From Actinocorallia sp039871655 (lineage in GTDB: Bacteria; Actinomycetota; Actinomycetes; Streptosporangiales; Streptosporangiaceae), in NCBI RefSeq assembly GCF_039871655.1, contig NZ_JBDPLZ010000009.1, forward strand, positions 124,001 through 188,000: a stretch of 64,000 nucleotides of DNA, given 5' to 3'. Positions 50,980-59,714 of this stretch are shown piece by piece; the first letter of the stretch is position 1; every line of letters starts with the position of its first letter. The notes under the pieces are model-generated. The model was not told the DNA's origin. It saw only the letters and a list, made by a program, of their open reading frames with translations, and did not search any database. The position numbers and the translations under genes were made by a program.

Positions 50980-52074
50980 ATGTCTGAGTTCAAGCCGGGG
51001 CTCGAGGGAGTCGTCGCGTTCGAGACCGAGATCGCCGAGCCCGACAAGGAGGGCGGTGCCCTCCGCTACCGAGGCGTGGACATCGAGGAGCTCGTCGGCG
51101 AGGTCTCCTTCGACCGGGTGTGGGGCCTGCTGGTGGACGACTCGTTCGACCCGGGCCTGGCCCCCGCCGAACCCCACCTCCTGCCGGTGCGCTCCGGTGA
51201 CGTCAGGGTGGACGTGCAGGCCTCGCTGCCGACTCTGGCCACCGTCTACGGCATGCGCCCGCTGCTGGACATCTCGGACGAGGAGGCCCGCGCCGACCTC
51301 GCCCGCGTCTCCGCGCAGGCGCTCTCCTTCGCCGCGCAGAGCGCCCGCGGCCTGAGCCTCCCGGCCGTGCCGCAGTCGCGGGTCGACGAGGGCCGGACCG
51401 TCACCGAGCAGTTCATGATCCGCTGGCGGGGCGAGCCCGACCCCCGGCACGTGCGGGCGATCGACGCCTACTGGGTCTCGGCGGCCGAGCACGGCATGAA
51501 CGCCTCCACCTTCACCGGACGGGTGATCGCCTCCACCGGCGCGGACGTCGCCGCGTCCATCTCCGGCGCGATCGGCGCGATGTCCGGCCCGCTGCACGGC
51601 GGAGCCCCGGCCCGCGTCCTGCCGATGATCGAGCGGGTCGAGCAGCTCGGCGACGCCCGCAAGGTCGTCACCGACATCCTCGACGGCGGGGAGCGGCTCA
51701 TGGGCTTCGGCCACCGCGTCTACCGGGCCGAGGACCCGCGCGCCCGAGTGCTGCGCCGCACCGCCAAGGAGCTGGGCGCCACCCGGTACGAGGCGGCCAA
51801 GGCGCTGGAGGACGCCGCGCTGGAGGAGCTGCGCGCGCGCCGCCCCGACCGTCCGATCGAGACGAACGTCGAGTTCTGGGCGGCCGTCATCCTGGACTTC
51901 GCCGAGGTCCCGACCGCGATGATGCCCGCGATGTTCACCTGCGGCCGCACCGCCGGCTGGGCCGCCCACATCCTGGAGCAGAAGCGCACCGGGCGCCTGG
52001 TGCGCCCGAGCGCCCGCTACACCGGCCCCGGTTCCCGTCCCCTCGCGGACGTGGCGGGCAGCCAGAGCCTGTAA
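50980..52074 (+). CDS. Citrate synthase (actinobacterial type II form)
   Basis: 364 residues. The N-terminus SEFKPGLEGVVAFETEIAEPD and GGALRYRGVDIEELV open the fold. Active-site regions are SGPLHGGAPARVL, LMGFGHRVYRAEDPRA (His) and MFTCGRTAGWAAHILEQ. It condenses acetyl-CoA and oxaloacetate. It is the shorter, second citrate synthase usually found opposite pdxH in actinomycetes. A perfect hairpin terminator follows. Confidence 0.95.
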   Translation: MSEFKPGLEGVVAFETEIAEPDKEGGALRYRGVDIEELVGEVSFDRVWGLLVDDSFDPGLAPAEPHLLPVRSGDVRVDVQASLPTLATVYGMRPLLDISDEEARADLARVSAQALSFAAQSARGLSLPAVPQSRVDEGRTVTEQFMIRWRGEPDPRHVRAIDAYWVSAAEHGMNASTFTGRVIASTGADVAASISGAIGAMSGPLHGGAPARVLPMIERVEQLGDARKVVTDILDGGERLMGFGHRVYRAEDPRARVLRRTAKELGATRYEAAKALEDAALEELRARRPDRPIETNVEFWAAVILDFAEVPTAMMPAMFTCGRTAGWAAHILEQKRTGRLVRPSARYTGPGSRPLADVAGSQSL

Positions 52075-52084
52075 CGAATGTCAC

Positions 52085-52110
52085 AAGGGCCGCCCCGAGG
52101 GGCGGCCCTT
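52085..52110 (+). terminator. Intrinsic terminator after citrate synthase
   Basis: AAGGGCCGCCCC (52085-52096) and GGGGCGGCCCTT (52099-52110) are exact 12-nt arms with a minimal loop, followed by TTTG. It lies 10 nt after the stop codon. Confidence 0.88.
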
Positions 52111-52221
52111 TGTAGTTGAGTGGAATACGACGTACCCGCAAAACGCTTGACCGGGCTCCGGCATCCGGGCATCTGGAGGGCGGCCGAAGACGTAAACTCT
52201 GACGCAGAGACTGGAGGAACC

Positions 52222-52932
52222 TTGACCTCACACGGCCTGATCGACACCACGGAGATGTATCTCCGCACGGTGTTCGAGCTGGAAGAGGAGGGGATCGTTC
52301 CGCTGCGCGCGCGCATCGCCGAACGACTCTCCCAGAGCGGGCCTACCGTCAGCCAGACGGTCGCCCGCATGGAACGCGACGGCCTTCTGCGGGTCGAGGG
52401 AGACCGCCACCTGGCACTGACCAGATCCGGACGGGACCTGGCGGTGCGGGTGATGCGCAAGCACCGTCTCGCCGAATGCCTGCTCGTGAACGTCATCGGC
52501 CTGCCGTGGGAGGACGTTCACTCCGAGGCCTGCCGGTGGGAGCACGTCATGTCCGAGGCGGTGGAGCGGCGGCTGCTGGTGCTGCTGGACAACCCCACGA
52601 ACTGCCCGCACGGCAACCCGATCCCCGGTCTGGAGGAGCTCGGCGGCCACGGCGGCGAGGAGCAGGCCGCGGACGACGAGAGCCTGACCGCGATGACGAC
52701 GGTTGCCACCCGGGACGGACAACCCGCGGTGATCCGGCGGATCAGCGAACAGATCCAGAGCGATCATGACCTTATGCTTAAACTCAAGCAGGTCGGGATT
52801 CAGCCCGGACGCGAGGTGACGCTCGCGGTTGGCGACGATGGTGTGCGAGTGACCAGTGAGGACTCCGGGGACGGCCCTGAGACAGAACTTCCACGACGTA
52901 TCGCCGAGCACGTCTTCGTCGCGAAACTCTGA
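52222..52932 (+). CDS. ideR: Iron-dependent DtxR/IdeR-family repressor
   Basis: 236 residues from TTG 52222, supported by GGAGGA 4 nt upstream. Every metal ligand of DtxR is visible in order: Met in TTEMYLRT, His and Glu in MRKHRLAECLL, His in EDVHSEA, then CRWEH. HTH is LRARIAERLSQSGPTVSQTVARMERDG. The C-terminal SH3-like domain ends at VAKL. It probably represses iron-uptake genes with Fe2+ as corepressor. No iron-box candidate was found next to it. Confidence 0.95.
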   Translation: MTSHGLIDTTEMYLRTVFELEEEGIVPLRARIAERLSQSGPTVSQTVARMERDGLLRVEGDRHLALTRSGRDLAVRVMRKHRLAECLLVNVIGLPWEDVHSEACRWEHVMSEAVERRLLVLLDNPTNCPHGNPIPGLEELGGHGGEEQAADDESLTAMTTVATRDGQPAVIRRISEQIQSDHDLMLKLKQVGIQPGREVTLAVGDDGVRVTSEDSGDGPETELPRRIAEHVFVAKL

Positions 52933-53010
52933 GATCTTGGCCGACGATCTCCGCTCCCTCCCGCCCGCGGGCGCCGCGTTCGCCGTCGAACGGGTGCCGG
53001 AGGTGAGGGG

Positions 53011-55170
53011 ATGAAGCAGTGGGGCGAACCCCCCTTCGAGCCCGAGTTGGCGCCCGAGGCCGTGCTCGGCCAGATGGAGATGGCGGTCATCGTCTGTGAC
53101 CGCTTCAGCAACATCATCCATATCAACGCCTTCGCCAAGAAGCTGTTCGGCTTCGCCGGAAGCGAGTACATAGGCCAGAGCGTGTTGTCCCTGGGCATCG
53201 CCGAGGAGGACCACGAGCAGGCCACCGAGCTGGCCCGGCACGTCCTGAAGGGCGGCGTCTGGGAGGGCACCTTCTGCAACCTGCGGGAGGACGGCAGCAC
53301 CATCTACACCCGCGCCCAGGCCGTCCCGCTGCGCCACCCGTCCGGCGCCATCGACGGGGTGGCGATCCTGGCCCGGGAGGCGCTGCGCAGCAACCAGCGC
53401 GACCAGGACAGGTACGGGCTGCTCGACCGCATCGGCACCCGGCTGGCCGGCTCCCTGGAGCTGGAGGTCACGCTGCGGGCGGTGGCCGACACCCTGGTCC
53501 CGCAGTTCGCCGACCACGTCTTCATCGATCTCGCCTCCTCCGACAGGCTGGTGCGGCGGGTCTCCCGGCACGCCGGCGACTGGACGCCGCCGCCCGGCAC
53601 CTGGCCCGAGGTCGACGAGCAGGTGGCCTACCCGCCCGACCACCACGCGGCCAAGGCGATGAGCCGCCGCGACGCGGTGCTGGTCGACCTGGCCACCGGC
53701 CTCGACGGCGAACTGGGCCTCACCTCGATGATCTCCGCCCCGCTGGTGGCGCGCGGCGAGGTGCTGGGCGTGATGAGTCTCGGCCTGTCCCATCTGGGCC
53801 GCCGCGCCGACCCGCACTACGACGGCTTCGACCGCGACCTCGTCGGCGCGATCGCCGGCCGGGTGGCGCTGTCCATCGACAACGCCATGCTCTTCGAGGA
53901 GGAGCGCCAGACGGCCCTGGCCTTCCAGCGCCATCTGCTGCCGGGCGAGCGCCCCCCCAAGCTGGACGGGCTGCAGATCGCCTGGCGCTACGAGCCCGCC
54001 AAGCCGCTGGAGTCCCACGGCCACGGCATCCAGACCCAGGTCGGCGGCGACTGGTACGACGTGATCCCGCTGTCGGCGGGCCGGGTCGGCATCGTCATCG
54101 GTGACGTGGAGGGCCGCGGCGCCCGGGCCGCCGCGGTGATGGGCCAGTTGCGCGCCGCGCTGCGCGCCTTCGCCCAGGACGACAAGTCTCCCGCCGACAT
54201 CATGCGCAAGCTGGACGAATGGGTGCGCACCATGAGTTCCGCGGACGCGCCCCGCCCGTCCCTGGTCTCCTGCACCTACTTCGTCTACGACGCCTGGTCG
54301 CGGGAGCTGACCTTCTCCAACGCCGGGCACAGCCCTCCGATGCTCGTCCTCGACGGCCGGGTGGGCGAGCTGGACTTCCACTCCGCGGCCGGGGCGATGC
54401 TGGGCGTGCGCTCTCCCGGCCTGGGCGGCGACATCATCTACAACGAGGCCACGGTCACCCTGCCCCCGGGCAGCACCCTGGTGCTGTACACCGACGGCCT
54501 GGTGGAGCGCCGTCCCAAGGAGGACGGCACCTACTACAGCAGCGAGCAGTCCCGCCTCCTGATCGCCGAGGCCGTCGGCCGGGTCGCCCGCAGTGACGTG
54601 GAGACGGTGGCCAACACGGTGTTCTCCGCGGTGCCCGGCGACATCGACGACGACGTGGCCCTGGTCGTCATCCGCACCGCGCCGGAGGAGCTCCCGGTCG
54701 AGGAGCGCACCTTCCCCAGCGAACCGATCATGGTGTCGGAGGCGCGCAGGCTGGCCGCCGAGACCTTCGCGGCCTGGGGCCTGCACGAGGACGAGGCCGA
54801 GATGGCCTGCCTGCTGGTCTCCGAGATCGTCACCAACGTGGTGCTGCACGCCACCAACGTCCCGGCGCAGAAACGCGCGCTGGTGGGCGCGCCGGAGCTC
54901 TCCTTCGACGAGGACGACTGGGACCTGGGCGCGGGCCTGGGCCGTCCCGAGCCGGTGAAGCAGGAGTTCCGGCTGCGGCTGCGCAAGGGCGCCGGCGCGT
55001 TGTGGGTGGAGGTCTTCGACCCGGACCTGCGGCTGCCCCGCATCCGCAACGCGGGGGAGACCGACGAGGGCGGCCGCGGCCTGTACCTGGTCGACCAGAT
55101 CGCGGCCCGTTGGGGCTCGCGTCCCACGCCCGACGGCAAGGCCGTCTGGTTCGAACTGCCCCTCACCTGA
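53011..55170 (+). CDS. PAS-GAF-SpoIIE/PP2C-HATPase signalling protein
   Basis: 719 residues in four parts: PAS (about 20-125, CDRFSNIIHINAFAKKLFGF), GAF (about 135-300), PP2C/SpoIIE (about 315-560, QVGGDWYDVIPL, IGDVEGRGARAAA, IDDDVALVVI) and HATPase (about 590-715, LLVSEIVTNVVLHA and EGGRGLYLVDQIA). It is like the phosphatase at 24308 but with an added sensor. The HATPase carries an acidic insert (near 618-645) between its N-box and the next strand. It lies 78 nt after ideR, not clearly in the same operon. Confidence 0.93.
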   Translation: MKQWGEPPFEPELAPEAVLGQMEMAVIVCDRFSNIIHINAFAKKLFGFAGSEYIGQSVLSLGIAEEDHEQATELARHVLKGGVWEGTFCNLREDGSTIYTRAQAVPLRHPSGAIDGVAILAREALRSNQRDQDRYGLLDRIGTRLAGSLELEVTLRAVADTLVPQFADHVFIDLASSDRLVRRVSRHAGDWTPPPGTWPEVDEQVAYPPDHHAAKAMSRRDAVLVDLATGLDGELGLTSMISAPLVARGEVLGVMSLGLSHLGRRADPHYDGFDRDLVGAIAGRVALSIDNAMLFEEERQTALAFQRHLLPGERPPKLDGLQIAWRYEPAKPLESHGHGIQTQVGGDWYDVIPLSAGRVGIVIGDVEGRGARAAAVMGQLRAALRAFAQDDKSPADIMRKLDEWVRTMSSADAPRPSLVSCTYFVYDAWSRELTFSNAGHSPPMLVLDGRVGELDFHSAAGAMLGVRSPGLGGDIIYNEATVTLPPGSTLVLYTDGLVERRPKEDGTYYSSEQSRLLIAEAVGRVARSDVETVANTVFSAVPGDIDDDVALVVIRTAPEELPVEERTFPSEPIMVSEARRLAAETFAAWGLHEDEAEMACLLVSEIVTNVVLHATNVPAQKRALVGAPELSFDEDDWDLGAGLGRPEPVKQEFRLRLRKGAGALWVEVFDPDLRLPRIRNAGETDEGGRGLYLVDQIAARWGSRPTPDGKAVWFELPLT

Positions 55171-55179
55171 GGCGGCGGG

Positions 55180-55851
55180 CTACCCGCGGGCCCGCGCGTC
55201 CCGGACGGGGACCGCGGCCAGATGCGCCCAGGTCTGGGTGAACCACAGCTCGCCCCCGATGACGCGGGGCTTGGCGCCGGTCTTCGGGCCGCCGTCGACC
55301 TCGGCGAGCAACACCTCGCGCAGCCGCTCGGCGATCCGCGGGTCGCGGGCGGCGGCCAGCCACGGCTCGGCGGGGCGCTCCACGGTGAGCAGGTCGAGCC
55401 GGGTGATGCGGGCGCCGGCGGACTCGACCATCGCGATGAGGTCGCCGATCGGCGGGGTGGACCGGAAACTGGGATCCCGCACGCGTTCCAGGGCGTCCCG
55501 GTGGTCGCTGGAGCAGTTGGTGCGGGCGAGCTCGGCCAGGACGATCCGCCCGGAGGAGCGGCAGACCCGCAACATCTCCCGGAGCGCGGCGGCCGGGTCC
55601 GTCATGCGCAGCAGGGTGAACCGCGCGGTGACCAGCGAGAACTCGGCGTCGCGGTAGGGGAGCGCGACCGGGCCGGGCCCGGGCCCGGCGCCCAGGTCGA
55701 CGGAGGTGAGCCGCCCCACCCGCGGGGTGAGCGCCGAGGCCAGCGGGCTGGGCCCGTAGCACAGGTCCAGCGCCTCGTCGTGGGGGCGGGGCTCGGCGAA
55801 GTCGGCGAGCCTGGTGAGGAAGGTGGAGAGGGTGCCCACGGCGCTCGGCAC
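55180..55851 (-). CDS. SAM-dependent methyltransferase-like protein
   Basis: 223 residues from GTG 55851, which has GGGGAGG 7 nt upstream (a TTG at 55878 lies upstream without one). The Rossmann core is degenerate at motif I: LTSVDLGAGPGPGPVALPYRDAEFSLVTARFTLL. LREMLRVCRSSGRIVLAELART matches motif III of UbiE-like enzymes. A helical C-terminus follows. Possibly a weak or inactive methyltransferase. It is convergent with the PAS-GAF gene, 9 nt apart. Confidence 0.75.
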   Translation of the reverse strand: MPSAVGTLSTFLTRLADFAEPRPHDEALDLCYGPSPLASALTPRVGRLTSVDLGAGPGPGPVALPYRDAEFSLVTARFTLLRMTDPAAALREMLRVCRSSGRIVLAELARTNCSSDHRDALERVRDPSFRSTPPIGDLIAMVESAGARITRLDLLTVERPAEPWLAAARDPRIAERLREVLLAEVDGGPKTGAKPRVIGGELWFTQTWAHLAAVPVRDARARG

Positions 55852-55924
55852 GGCACTACCTCCCCTCGCAGTGGTCAATCAGATGAGACGACCGCGGGGC
55901 CCGGATGGTTCACCGCCCGGGGAA

Positions 55925-56083
55925 TCAATTCATCGACTGGCCCCACAACGCCAGGACCACTATCACGAAGACGATGACGACCGCGCTGGTCGTGGGCGCG
56001 GGGAAGCGGAGGCGTACGGCCGCCCACCGGATGCAGAAGGCGGCGAGGAGCGCGAGCAGTACGAGCGTGACGATCCCGTCCAT
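55925..56083 (-). CDS. 52-residue two-helix membrane protein
   Basis: ATG 56083 with AAGGTGA 4 nt upstream encodes MDGIVTLVLLALLAAFCIRW, then a basic turn (AAVRLRFPAPTT), a second hydrophobic helix (SAVVIVFVIVVLALW) and a GQSMN tail, stopping at 55925. Two membrane helices in a hairpin. It lies between the divergent thiolase promoter and the methyltransferase, in the leftward direction. No family recognised. Confidence 0.6.
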   Translation of the reverse strand: MDGIVTLVLLALLAAFCIRWAAVRLRFPAPTTSAVVIVFVIVVLALWGQSMN

Positions 56084-56295
56084 GACGTCACCTTAGACGT
56101 TCTCGGCTCGGTGCCCGGCCGCGGAGCGGCTCTCGCGGGTCCGCGGCCGGGGCTGGACGTCGGCTCGGGTATTTTTCCGGTTGAGTGTGCAGGGTCACTC
56201 TTGGGTTGTCGTGTACCGAGGGGTAAGCTCAGGACAACCGAACCCCATTCGGTTTAATGGGACGGAACCCCACCCCTAGATTCTTTGGAGGCGTT

Positions 56296-57444
56296 GTGGC
56301 CGAGGCGTACATCGTCGGCGCGGTCCGTACCCCCGTCGGAAGCAGGAAGGGCGGCCTGGCCGGAGCTCACTCCGCCGACCTCGGCGCGCACGTTCTGAAG
56401 GCCCTCGTCGAGCGCACCGGGATCGACCCGGCCGCCGTCGAAGACGTGATCATGGGCTGTGTCTCGCAGGCCGGCATGCAGGCCCTGGACGTGGCCCGCA
56501 CCGCGTGGCTGTCCGCGGGCCTGCCCGAGAGCGTGCCCGGCGTCACCATCGACCGCCAGTGCGGCTCCTCCCAGCAGGCCGTGCACTTCGCCGCCCAGGG
56601 TGTGCTGTCCGGCACCCAGGACCTCGTCGTCGCGGCCGGCGTCGAGAACATGGCCGCCGTGCCGATGGGCTCGAACGTGCCGTTCGGCGCCGAGGGCCCC
56701 AAGGCCGGCATGCCCTACGGCGACGGCTGGGCCGAGCGCTACGGCATGCAGGAGATCTCCCAGTTCCGCGGCGCCGAGCTCATGGCCGAGAAGTGGGGCC
56801 TGAGCCGCGAGGACCTCGAGGCGTTCGCCCTGGAGTCCAACATCCGCGCGGGCAAGGCCATCGAGGCCGGCTACTTCGACCGCGAGATCGCGCCGCTGAA
56901 CGGCGTCGAGCGCGACGAGTGCGCCCGCCCCGACACCACCCTCGAGAAGATGGCGGGTCTCAAGCCGCTGCGCGAGGGCGGCCGGATCACCGCGGCCGTC
57001 TCCTCCCAGATCGCGGTCGGCGCGTCCGCGCTGCTCATCGCCTCCGAAGAAGCGGTGCGCACGCACAACCTGACCCCGCGCGCACGGATCCACACGCTGG
57101 CCCTGGCCGGCTCCGACCCGGTCTACATGCTGACCGGCCCGATCCCGGCGACCGAGAAGGCCCTCAAGAGGTCCGGCCTCAAGATGGACGACATCGACGT
57201 CACCGAGATCAACGAGGCCTTCGCCCCGGTCGTCCTCGGCTGGCAGAAGGACCTGGGCGCCGACCCGGCCAAGGTCAACCCGAACGGCGGCGCCATCGCC
57301 CTGGGCCACCCGCTGGGCGCGACCGGCGGCATCCTGATGGCCAAGCTGCTGCACGAGCTGGAGCGCACCGGCGGCCGCTACGGCCTGCAGACGATGTGCG
57401 AGGGCGGCGGCCAGGCCAACGCCACCATCATCGAGCGCCTCTAA
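56296..57444 (+). CDS. Thiolase (acetyl-CoA C-acetyltransferase type)
   Basis: 382 residues. Nucleophile Cys near 89 in DRQCGSSQQAVHFAAQ, the catalytic His in NPNGGAIALGHPLGATGG and the second Cys in CEGGGQANATII. GTG 56296 follows GGAGG. Length and GASALLIASEE fit steroid/lipid-degrading thiolases of the FadA/acetyl-CoA acetyltransferase type; which direction it runs in vivo is open. It stands alone, followed by a hairpin. Confidence 0.95.
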   Translation: MAEAYIVGAVRTPVGSRKGGLAGAHSADLGAHVLKALVERTGIDPAAVEDVIMGCVSQAGMQALDVARTAWLSAGLPESVPGVTIDRQCGSSQQAVHFAAQGVLSGTQDLVVAAGVENMAAVPMGSNVPFGAEGPKAGMPYGDGWAERYGMQEISQFRGAELMAEKWGLSREDLEAFALESNIRAGKAIEAGYFDREIAPLNGVERDECARPDTTLEKMAGLKPLREGGRITAAVSSQIAVGASALLIASEEAVRTHNLTPRARIHTLALAGSDPVYMLTGPIPATEKALKRSGLKMDDIDVTEINEAFAPVVLGWQKDLGADPAKVNPNGGAIALGHPLGATGGILMAKLLHELERTGGRYGLQTMCEGGGQANATIIERL

Positions 57445-57486
57445 GTACGGCGGGCCTCTCCGCGAGGAGGGCGCTGTCAGAGCAGA

Positions 57487-57519
57487 CGAGGGCCGCGGCG
57501 GATTCCGTCGCGGCCCTCG
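57487..57519 (+). terminator. Hairpin after the thiolase gene
   Basis: CGAGGGCCGCGGCG (57487-57500) pairs with CGTCGCGGCCCTCG (57506-57519) over 14 positions with one G-T wobble and a 5-nt loop. It lies 43 nt past the stop. No T-run follows. Confidence 0.7.
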
Positions 57520-57617
57520 CCGCTTCCTCCTGGAATCCTCCGCGTCCTCGCGGAGCTTGGCGAAGCATGCCCCTGGCTTCACCGGAAGCTGGAAAAGACG
57601 TGGCTAGGGTCATGGCC

Positions 57618-57791
57618 ATGCCGACGAGCGACGACGTCCAGCACCCCGAACAGTCCTCCCAGAGCACCCCGGAACCGCAGGAGGCTCCCGCCCCGGAACC
57701 GGAGGCCGCCGTGAGGAGGCCGTCAGGCCGTCCCAAGAAGCGGCTCCCCATTCCGCCCCTGACGACCGCGCTGGACGAACCGTCCGTCTAG
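57618..57791 (+). CDS. 57-residue disordered, acidic-to-basic small protein
   Basis: ATG 57618 (ATG 57612 is alternative) opens MPTSDDVQHPEQSSQSTPEP, an acidic, Gln/Ser/Pro-rich half. A basic patch (VRRPSGRPKKRLPIPPL) and LDEPSV follow. AGGG lies 8 nt upstream. No domain or membrane segment. It could be a small nucleic-acid-binding peptide or not coding; the composition is unlike the other frames here. Confidence 0.4.
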   Translation: MPTSDDVQHPEQSSQSTPEPQEAPAPEPEAAVRRPSGRPKKRLPIPPLTTALDEPSV

Positions 57792-57819
57792 AGAATTGCG
57801 GAAACGGCTTGACCTGACT

Positions 57820-57845
57820 TCACAGGCAGTGTTCGCTTTCTGTGA
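57820..57845 (+). promoter_or_regulatory. Inverted repeat overlapping the IclR start
   Basis: TCACAG (57820-57825) and CTGTGA (57840-57845) are exact 6-nt arms around 14 nt. The right arm contains the GTG/ATG start of the IclR gene. A TTGACC lies just upstream at 57809. A plausible autoregulatory site. Confidence 0.4.
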
Positions 57846-58600
57846 TGGAAGGCACGCGTGAACCGACGTTGATCGCCTCGGTGCGACGTGCGCTGCACCT
57901 CATGGAAACGGTGGCGGCGCACCCGTCGGGCGCGCCGGCCAAACAACTCGCGCGGGCCGCGGGGCTGCCGCTGGCCACGACCTACCACCTGCTGCGGACA
58001 CTGGCCCACGAGGGTTACGCCACCAAGCTGCCCGACGGCTGCTGGGTGATCGGCGGTCGGCTCGAAGGCCTGTACGCGCGGGGCCGCACCCAGGTGACGC
58101 TGGCCCGGGTCCGTCCCGTCCTGGCCTCGCTGCGGGACGAGCTGGGCGTCGCCGCCTACTTCGCGGTCCACCGGGAGGGCGAGATCAGCCTGGTCGACGT
58201 CGTCGACGGGCCGCGGGAGCGCCGCGTGGACCTGTATGTCGGCTTCAACGAGGCCGCGCACGCCACCGCCATCGGCAAGTGCCTCCTGGGCCAGCTCGAC
58301 GAGGCCGGAAGGCGCGAGCATCTGGCCCGCCACCCGATGCTCGACCTCACCCCGCATACCATCACCGACCGCAGGACGCTGGACCGGGGACTGGCCGGGC
58401 GCGACGGCCTCTGGCTGGACCGCGAGGAGTACACGCTCGGCACGGCCTGCGTCGCGGTCCCGGTGGCGGACGAGACGCGCGGGCTGACCGGCGCGCTGGC
58501 CGTCTCCTGCCGGGCGGAACGGCTGACCCGCGTGCGGGGCGCGGGAGGGCGGCTGCGCGAGGCCGCGGAGCGGATCGCCCGGGTCGCTGTACTGAGTTGA
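57842..58600 (+). CDS. IclR-family transcriptional regulator
   Basis: 252 residues from GTG 57842 (ATG 57845 is equally possible). N-terminal HTH (about 10-70): SGAPAKQLARAAGLPLATTYHLLRTLAHEGYA. The effector domain has AHATAIGKCLLGQL and VAVPVADETRGLTGALAVSC, typical of IclR. There is no ribosome-binding site, so leaderless translation is possible. It lies near the thiolase but is not clearly co-transcribed. Confidence 0.93.
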   Translation: MMEGTREPTLIASVRRALHLMETVAAHPSGAPAKQLARAAGLPLATTYHLLRTLAHEGYATKLPDGCWVIGGRLEGLYARGRTQVTLARVRPVLASLRDELGVAAYFAVHREGEISLVDVVDGPRERRVDLYVGFNEAAHATAIGKCLLGQLDEAGRREHLARHPMLDLTPHTITDRRTLDRGLAGRDGLWLDREEYTLGTACVAVPVADETRGLTGALAVSCRAERLTRVRGAGGRLREAAERIARVAVLS

Positions 58601-58678
58601 GATACCGGACTTCCGCCAGGAGGGGGTACCAGCCGGTAAACTCGCCCCGATTCCCGGAACCGAGCACGAGTGGAACCC

Positions 58679-59410
58679 ATGTCTGAGAACTTCCAGCCGG
58701 TCCAGCCCGCGGCCGGCGAGGGCGCCCTGGAGAACCACCTCGGCGGCGACGAGGCGCGCAACTACCGCAAGTACGAGTACGACATGGTGGCGCCGCACGT
58801 CGGCCGTTCGCTGCTGGAGATCGGCTCCGGGCTCGGGCACTTCTCCGAGCAGTTCGCGGGCAGGCTGGACTACCTGGCCGTCAGCGACAACGACCCGTAC
58901 TGCGTCGAGCAGCTGCGCAAGCGCTACGCCGAGGACCCCGACGTCGAGGTCCTGTCGCTGGCGCTGCCCGCGAAGGTGGGGATCCGGCAGAAGGTCGACA
59001 CCGTCGTCATGATGAACGTCCTGGAGCACATCGCCGAGGACGCGCAGGCGCTCAGGGACCTGGCCGCAGTGGTCGAGCCCGGCGGCCGCATCGTCATCTG
59101 GGTGCCCGGCTACATGCAGCTCTACGGGGACTTCGACCGCAAGGTCGGCCATGTCACCCGCTACACCCCCAAGACGCTGGGCGCCACCATCGCCGCGGCG
59201 GGCCTGGAGGCCGAGGTGCTCAAGCCCATCAACTTCCTGGGCGGCATCGCCTGGTGGGCGGCGGTGCGGCGGGGCGGCGTGGGCTACCCCGACCCCCGGC
59301 TGGTGAAGATCTACGACCGGACCGTCATCCCGACCACCCGGTTCCTGGAGAAGCTCTTCCGCCCGCCGTTCGGCCAGACGGTCTTCGCCGTCGCGCGTGT
59401 GCCCGGATAG
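58679..59410 (+). CDS. Class I SAM-dependent methyltransferase (UbiG-like)
   Basis: 243 residues. Motif I LLEIGSGLGHFSEQF (near 48-60), AVSDNDPYCVEQLRKRY (motif II), VVMMNVLEHIAEDAQALRDLAAVVEPGGRIVIWVPG and the C-terminal GDFDRKVGHVTRYTPKTLG. The last segment is common in methyltransferases linked to cell-envelope glycans, but no such cluster is here. A second ATG three codons in is possible. Confidence 0.9.
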   Translation: MSENFQPVQPAAGEGALENHLGGDEARNYRKYEYDMVAPHVGRSLLEIGSGLGHFSEQFAGRLDYLAVSDNDPYCVEQLRKRYAEDPDVEVLSLALPAKVGIRQKVDTVVMMNVLEHIAEDAQALRDLAAVVEPGGRIVIWVPGYMQLYGDFDRKVGHVTRYTPKTLGATIAAAGLEAEVLKPINFLGGIAWWAAVRRGGVGYPDPRLVKIYDRTVIPTTRFLEKLFRPPFGQTVFAVARVPG

Positions 59411-59714
59411 CCTTCCCCGGAAGTCCGGGCGCTGAAAATTCAGGTCGGCGTATCGGGAAGTCTCCCCATGTGACGGGTGCCTCCGGGCAGAGAATGAGGA
59501 CGGCCGCGGAAACGTCCTCTCGCCTCTCCGCCCCAGCGGGCGGGTGCACCCCGAGCAGGGCGCGTCCCGGCCAGCCACAAATTCCCGTGTGGTCCGACGG
59601 CCCGGTGGCGGGAGGGCGGAGAGGGTCCTCCGGCCACCGGGTCCGGCTGTCCGGCGTGATCGCTGACGGCGATAATCGCTGGGCGGAACCCGGGTCTCCT
59701 GTCATGCTGGACAT
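59411..59714. other. Intergenic region before the LAL regulators
   Basis: 304 nt without a supportable gene. It contains CCCGGA-AG-TCCGGG just after the methyltransferase stop, the palindrome CTGAAAATTCAG, and the hairpin GAGGACG (59496-59502) / CGTCCTC (59513-59519). I see no clear promoter consensus. It probably holds the methyltransferase terminator and the control region of the downstream regulator. Confidence 0.4.
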
